This document shows positions 7,165 through 8,436 of a DNA stretch of 8,436 nt, piece after piece. This DNA comes from Candidatus Pacearchaeota archaeon CG10_big_fil_rev_8_21_14_0_10_32_14 (GTDB taxonomy: Archaea > Nanobdellota > Nanobdellia > Pacearchaeales > GW2011-AR1), in contig PFCY01000056.1 in assembly GCA_002763085.1 (NCBI GenBank), positions 1 through 8,436 on the forward strand, given 5' to 3'. Both the position numbers and the translations under genes were made by a program. The notes below the pieces were generated by a model. It was not told the origin of the DNA and ran no database searches. It was given only the letters and a program-made list of their open reading frames with translations. How positions within the stretch are numbered: position 1 is the first letter of the stretch; every line of letters begins with the position of its first letter.

Positions 7165-7193
7165 GTTGCAGGACCGTGTACTCCGGTAGCAAC
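7165..7193 (-). promoter_or_regulatory. GC-rich hairpin in the leader of the 141-aa gene
   Basis: GTTGC (7165-7169) pairs with GCAAC (7189-7193), and ACCG (7173-7176) pairs with CGGT (7184-7187). This gives a 9-bp two-part stem with a 3-nt/1-nt internal loop and a 7-nt apical loop. The hairpin lies between the predicted transcription start (about 7216) and the ATG at 7149, so it would be part of the mRNA leader. It could be a regulatory leader or an unrelated small RNA. It matches no riboswitch class that I recognise. Confidence 0.4.
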
Positions 7194-7237
7194 ATGGTGG
7201 TTTTAATTTGCCACAGAGAATACCTTCTAAAATCTAG

Positions 7238-7245
7238 ATTATAAA
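7238..7245 (-). promoter_or_regulatory. TATA box of the 141-aa gene
   Basis: The minus strand reads TTTATAAT, preceded by AGG. About 25 nt downstream gives a transcription start near 7216 and a leader of about 67 nt. It lies 31 bp left of the insertion sequence boundary, so the insertion has not split this promoter. Confidence 0.5.
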
Positions 7246-7252
7246 CCTATGC

Positions 7253-7266
7253 TTAACAATTGTTAA
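7253..7266. repeat. 14-bp perfect palindrome spanning the target-site edge
   Basis: TTAACAATTGTTAA is a perfect palindrome. Its right half is the first part of the 15-bp target duplication. Before the insertion it would have stood intact between the tRNA and the 141-aa gene, so it may have helped choose the target, or it may be a pre-existing regulatory or terminator element. Confidence 0.5.
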
Positions 7267-7275
7267 CTAGAAAAT
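7261..7275. repeat. Left copy of the 15-bp target-site duplication
   Basis: TGTTAACTAGAAAAT immediately abuts the left end of the insertion sequence and is identical to 8243-8257. Identity stops exactly at both element ends, as expected for a target duplication. Fifteen bp is at the upper end of the range known for IS481-family elements. Confidence 0.88.
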
Positions 7276-7301
7276 TGTGTAGGTTAGTGACTTATTTCAC
7301 C
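7276..7301 (+). repeat. Left terminal inverted repeat of the IS481-like element
   Basis: It starts TGTGTAGG and ends TTTCACC. Aligned with the reverse complement of 8217-8242 it matches at 19 of 26 positions, concentrated in the outer 8 bp and inner 7 bp, which is the two-block layout usual for transposase-binding ends. Confidence 0.82.
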
Positions 7302-7303
7302 AC

Positions 7304-8182
7304 CTATAATTCATAATGTTTTTTATGTCTTCTAAACTGAAAATAAACTTTAGCAGGGGTTAATCCTCGAATGCTTTGATGAGGTCTTTCATGATTCTAT
7401 CTCATTCTCCAAGCTTCTAGATCATTATTACAGTATGATAATTCTCTCTTTATTGTCTGTTGAATTGCACTTACCTTTCCAACAGTTGTAGGCTTATGAA
7501 CTCCCGAACGAATGTGAATAATATTTTGTTTCTCACACCATTTATCAAATTCACTCTCTTTACTCGTACCTCCAAATTCTGATCCATTGTCCGTCAATAT
7601 CTCTCTTGGTTTTCTATGTATGGCTATTGCTTCTTCTAAAACTTCAATTACCTTTACTGTAGTCATATGTTTGAACTTTTTTATTATTACACAATATCTT
7701 GAACAATCATCTTCAACTGGAAGAACCCAGTCTCCATCATCCATTTCAGTTCCGTCGAGTTGCCACATTGAATTTGGATTATCTCTTTCAAATCTTACCC
7801 ATTTCAATCTTGTACCTTCCATCTTATTTCCCCTCGATAAACCCCCCTTCTTTATTATCTTTTTAATGAATGATTCTGACATAACAATTCCTTTTTCTTC
7901 AAGTTTAATTCTTATCTGATGTGAGCTGTAACCTGTTTTGTTTCTTAGAGATATGATTTCTTTTCTCTCTTCATTAGAGAATTTGTAACGGATCGTTTTT
8001 GGTTTAGTGGATTTATCTCTTAAGTCCCAATTATCAGATTCCATTCTTTTTCTCCATCCCTTCGGCGTTCTTATCGTGACTTCATAATCATATTTTTCTT
8101 TCAATACCTTTTTACATTGAGAATAAGAATTTCTTGATAATCTTAGTCTGAAGAATTCTCTCCGGATAGCATCTTTCTTCAT
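7304..8182 (-). pseudogene. IS481-family transposase with in-frame TAG and missing catalytic Glu
   Basis: Residues 1-115 form a helix-turn-helix DNA-binding region. An rve (DDE) catalytic domain follows with D143 in WQLDGTEM and D198 in LTDNGSEF. The third acidic residue is expected as GK-x-E, but the sequence reads GKVSAIQQTIKREL, with S238 at that place. The nearest Glu is E247. By the standard code translation stops at TAG 7397-7399 after 261 residues. The same frame continues with NHERPHQSIRGLTPAKVY, the conserved C-terminal motif of the family, and ends at TAG 7304-7306, giving 292 positions in all. The residue usually before NHERPH is Tyr, so a Tyr-to-TAG point mutation is simplest and recoding is the alternative. 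The gene fills the element and its 3' end abuts the left inverted repeat. Either S238 or the TAG alone could inactivate it. Confidence 0.82.
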
Positions 8183-8216
8183 TACATCAGACTCAACTTA
8201 AAGATTAAATATTACT

Positions 8217-8242
8217 GGTGAAAAATGTGTGTGTCCTACACA
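8217..8242 (-). repeat. Right terminal inverted repeat of the IS481-like element
   Basis: Read on the minus strand this is TGTGTAGG, an ACACACAC run, then TTTTTCACC. It is the mate of 7276-7301. It lies 34 bp upstream of the transposase ATG, so the transposase promoter probably overlaps this end. Confidence 0.82.
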
Positions 8243-8257
8243 TGTTAACTAGAAAAT
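8243..8257. repeat. Right copy of the 15-bp target-site duplication
   Basis: TGTTAACTAGAAAAT, identical to 7261-7275, directly follows the terminal ACA of the element. It ends 27 bp before the 3' end of tRNA-Thr. Confidence 0.88.
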
Positions 8258-8284
8258 AGTATCTCTTAACTATAAAATGATAAA

Positions 8285-8358
8285 AGCCTCTGCCGGGATC
8301 CGACCCCGGGACCTCGAGTTTACGAAACTCGCGCTCTAACCAACTGAGCTACAGAGGC
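8285..8358 (-). tRNA. tRNA-Thr(CGT)
   Basis: On the minus strand the cloverleaf is complete. The acceptor is GCCTCTG/CAGAGGC, the D-arm GCTC/GAGC has the GG loop pair, the anticodon stem CGAGT/ACTCG encloses TTCGTAA, the variable loop is 5 nt, and the T-stem is CCGGG/CCCGG. Anticodon CGT reads ACG (Thr). Position 73 is T, the discriminator typical of archaeal tRNA-Thr, and CCA is not encoded. No intron is present. The T-loop is GTCGGAT instead of the usual TTCGAAT, so the invariant T54 and A58 are both G. A T-rich stretch (TTTTA) follows the 3' end. Confidence 0.93.
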
Positions 8359-8381
8359 ATTCACTTTCCTATGTAGCTCCT

Positions 8382-8390
8382 CTTTTTATA
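8382..8390 (-). promoter_or_regulatory. TATA box of tRNA-Thr
   Basis: The minus strand reads TATAAAAAG, about 28 bp upstream of the first base of the mature tRNA. This is classic archaeal spacing with a very short 5' leader. It is the clearest promoter in the window. Confidence 0.7.
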
Positions 8391-8391
8391 T

Positions 8392-8403
8392 CTGGCTAGC
8401 CAG
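8392..8403. repeat. 12-bp perfect palindrome directly upstream of the tRNA promoter
   Basis: CTGGCTAGCCAG is a perfect palindrome adjacent to the TATA box of tRNA-Thr, where a BRE or an activator site would lie. It could be a protein-binding site or the end of a neighbouring transcript beyond the window. The remaining 33 bp to the window edge show no gene that I can support. Confidence 0.4.
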
Positions 8404-8436
8404 GTAATTAAGGAAGATTAAGCGAAAGAAACCATT

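Larger units (their letters stand above)
7276..8242 (-). mobile_element. IS481-like insertion sequence, 967 bp, complete ends
   Basis: The element begins TGTGTAGG and ends CCTACACA, giving the TGT...ACA termini of the IS481 family. The first and last 26 bp form an imperfect inverted repeat (19 of 26 matches, with the outer 8 bp perfect). An exact 15-bp duplication flanks it. Length, a single transposase frame and the DDE-type rve domain all fit IS481. It is inserted in the roughly 57-bp spacer between the tRNA-Thr 3' end and the TATA box of the 141-aa gene, disrupting neither. The undamaged duplication points to a recent insertion. The transposase itself looks non-functional by the standard code, so the copy may have been moved in trans. 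Confidence 0.85.

Noticed and set aside
7041..7244. 67-residue plus-strand open frame opposite the 141-aa gene and its leader
   Set aside because: It is antisense to a protein with clear internal repeats and has no promoter or domain features. It is a shadow frame.
7587..7919. 110-residue plus-strand open frame within the insertion sequence
   Set aside because: It is the reverse strand of the transposase catalytic domain and shows no independent features.
1..8436. CRISPR array, phage or defence module
   Set aside because: No regularly spaced direct repeats, and no cas, integrase or restriction motifs, were found. The only long exact direct repeat I noticed is the transposon target duplication.

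Overview
The window looks like an AT-rich archaeal chromosome, probably DPANN (Woesearchaeota/Pacearchaeota type). The evidence is indirect. TATA-like boxes lie about 25 nt upstream of likely transcription starts, several genes look leaderless with no Shine-Dalgarno sequence, and the tRNA gene has U73 and no encoded CCA. The proteins are a few large metabolic enzymes among small lineage-specific proteins. No 16S or ribosomal protein gene is present to settle the lineage.

Left part (1-4718): a promoter region with an inverted repeat leads into a two-gene unit separated by 1 nt. Gene 1 carries two ATPase domains of the 2-hydroxyacyl-CoA dehydratase activase (BcrA/BadF/HgdC) family in one chain. 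Gene 2 is the COG3580/COG3581 (DUF2229 plus HgdB-like) partner. Four cluster cysteines in gene 1 and two sets of three in gene 2 suggest a pseudo-symmetric, ATP-driven, low-potential electron-transfer pair. No ordinary acyl-CoA dehydratase or CoA-transferase gene is in the window, so the substrate is open.

Middle (4719-6673): a small minus-strand pair converges on gene 2. It holds a 79-aa helical protein and, 23 nt downstream, a cysteine-rich single-pass membrane protein whose frame contains in-frame TAG codons. A 311-aa Tat-exported protein of unknown function is divergent from the pair. An 87-aa small beta-barrel-like protein follows on the minus strand.

Right part (6674-8436): a 141-aa minus-strand protein made of two diverged copies of a ~64-residue unit, with a structured GC-rich leader. 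Next is a complete IS481-like insertion sequence (7276-8242) with TGT...ACA ends, 26-bp imperfect inverted repeats and an exact 15-bp target duplication. Its transposase frame has an in-frame TAG and lacks the expected catalytic Glu. Last is tRNA-Thr(CGT) with its own TATA box and an unusual T-loop. The IS sits in the short spacer between the tRNA and the promoter of the 141-aa gene.

The main points for a second look are the in-frame TAG codons in two unrelated genes while the other six genes end in TAA, the pseudo-symmetric activase/dehydratase-like pair, and two unexplained GC-rich islands.
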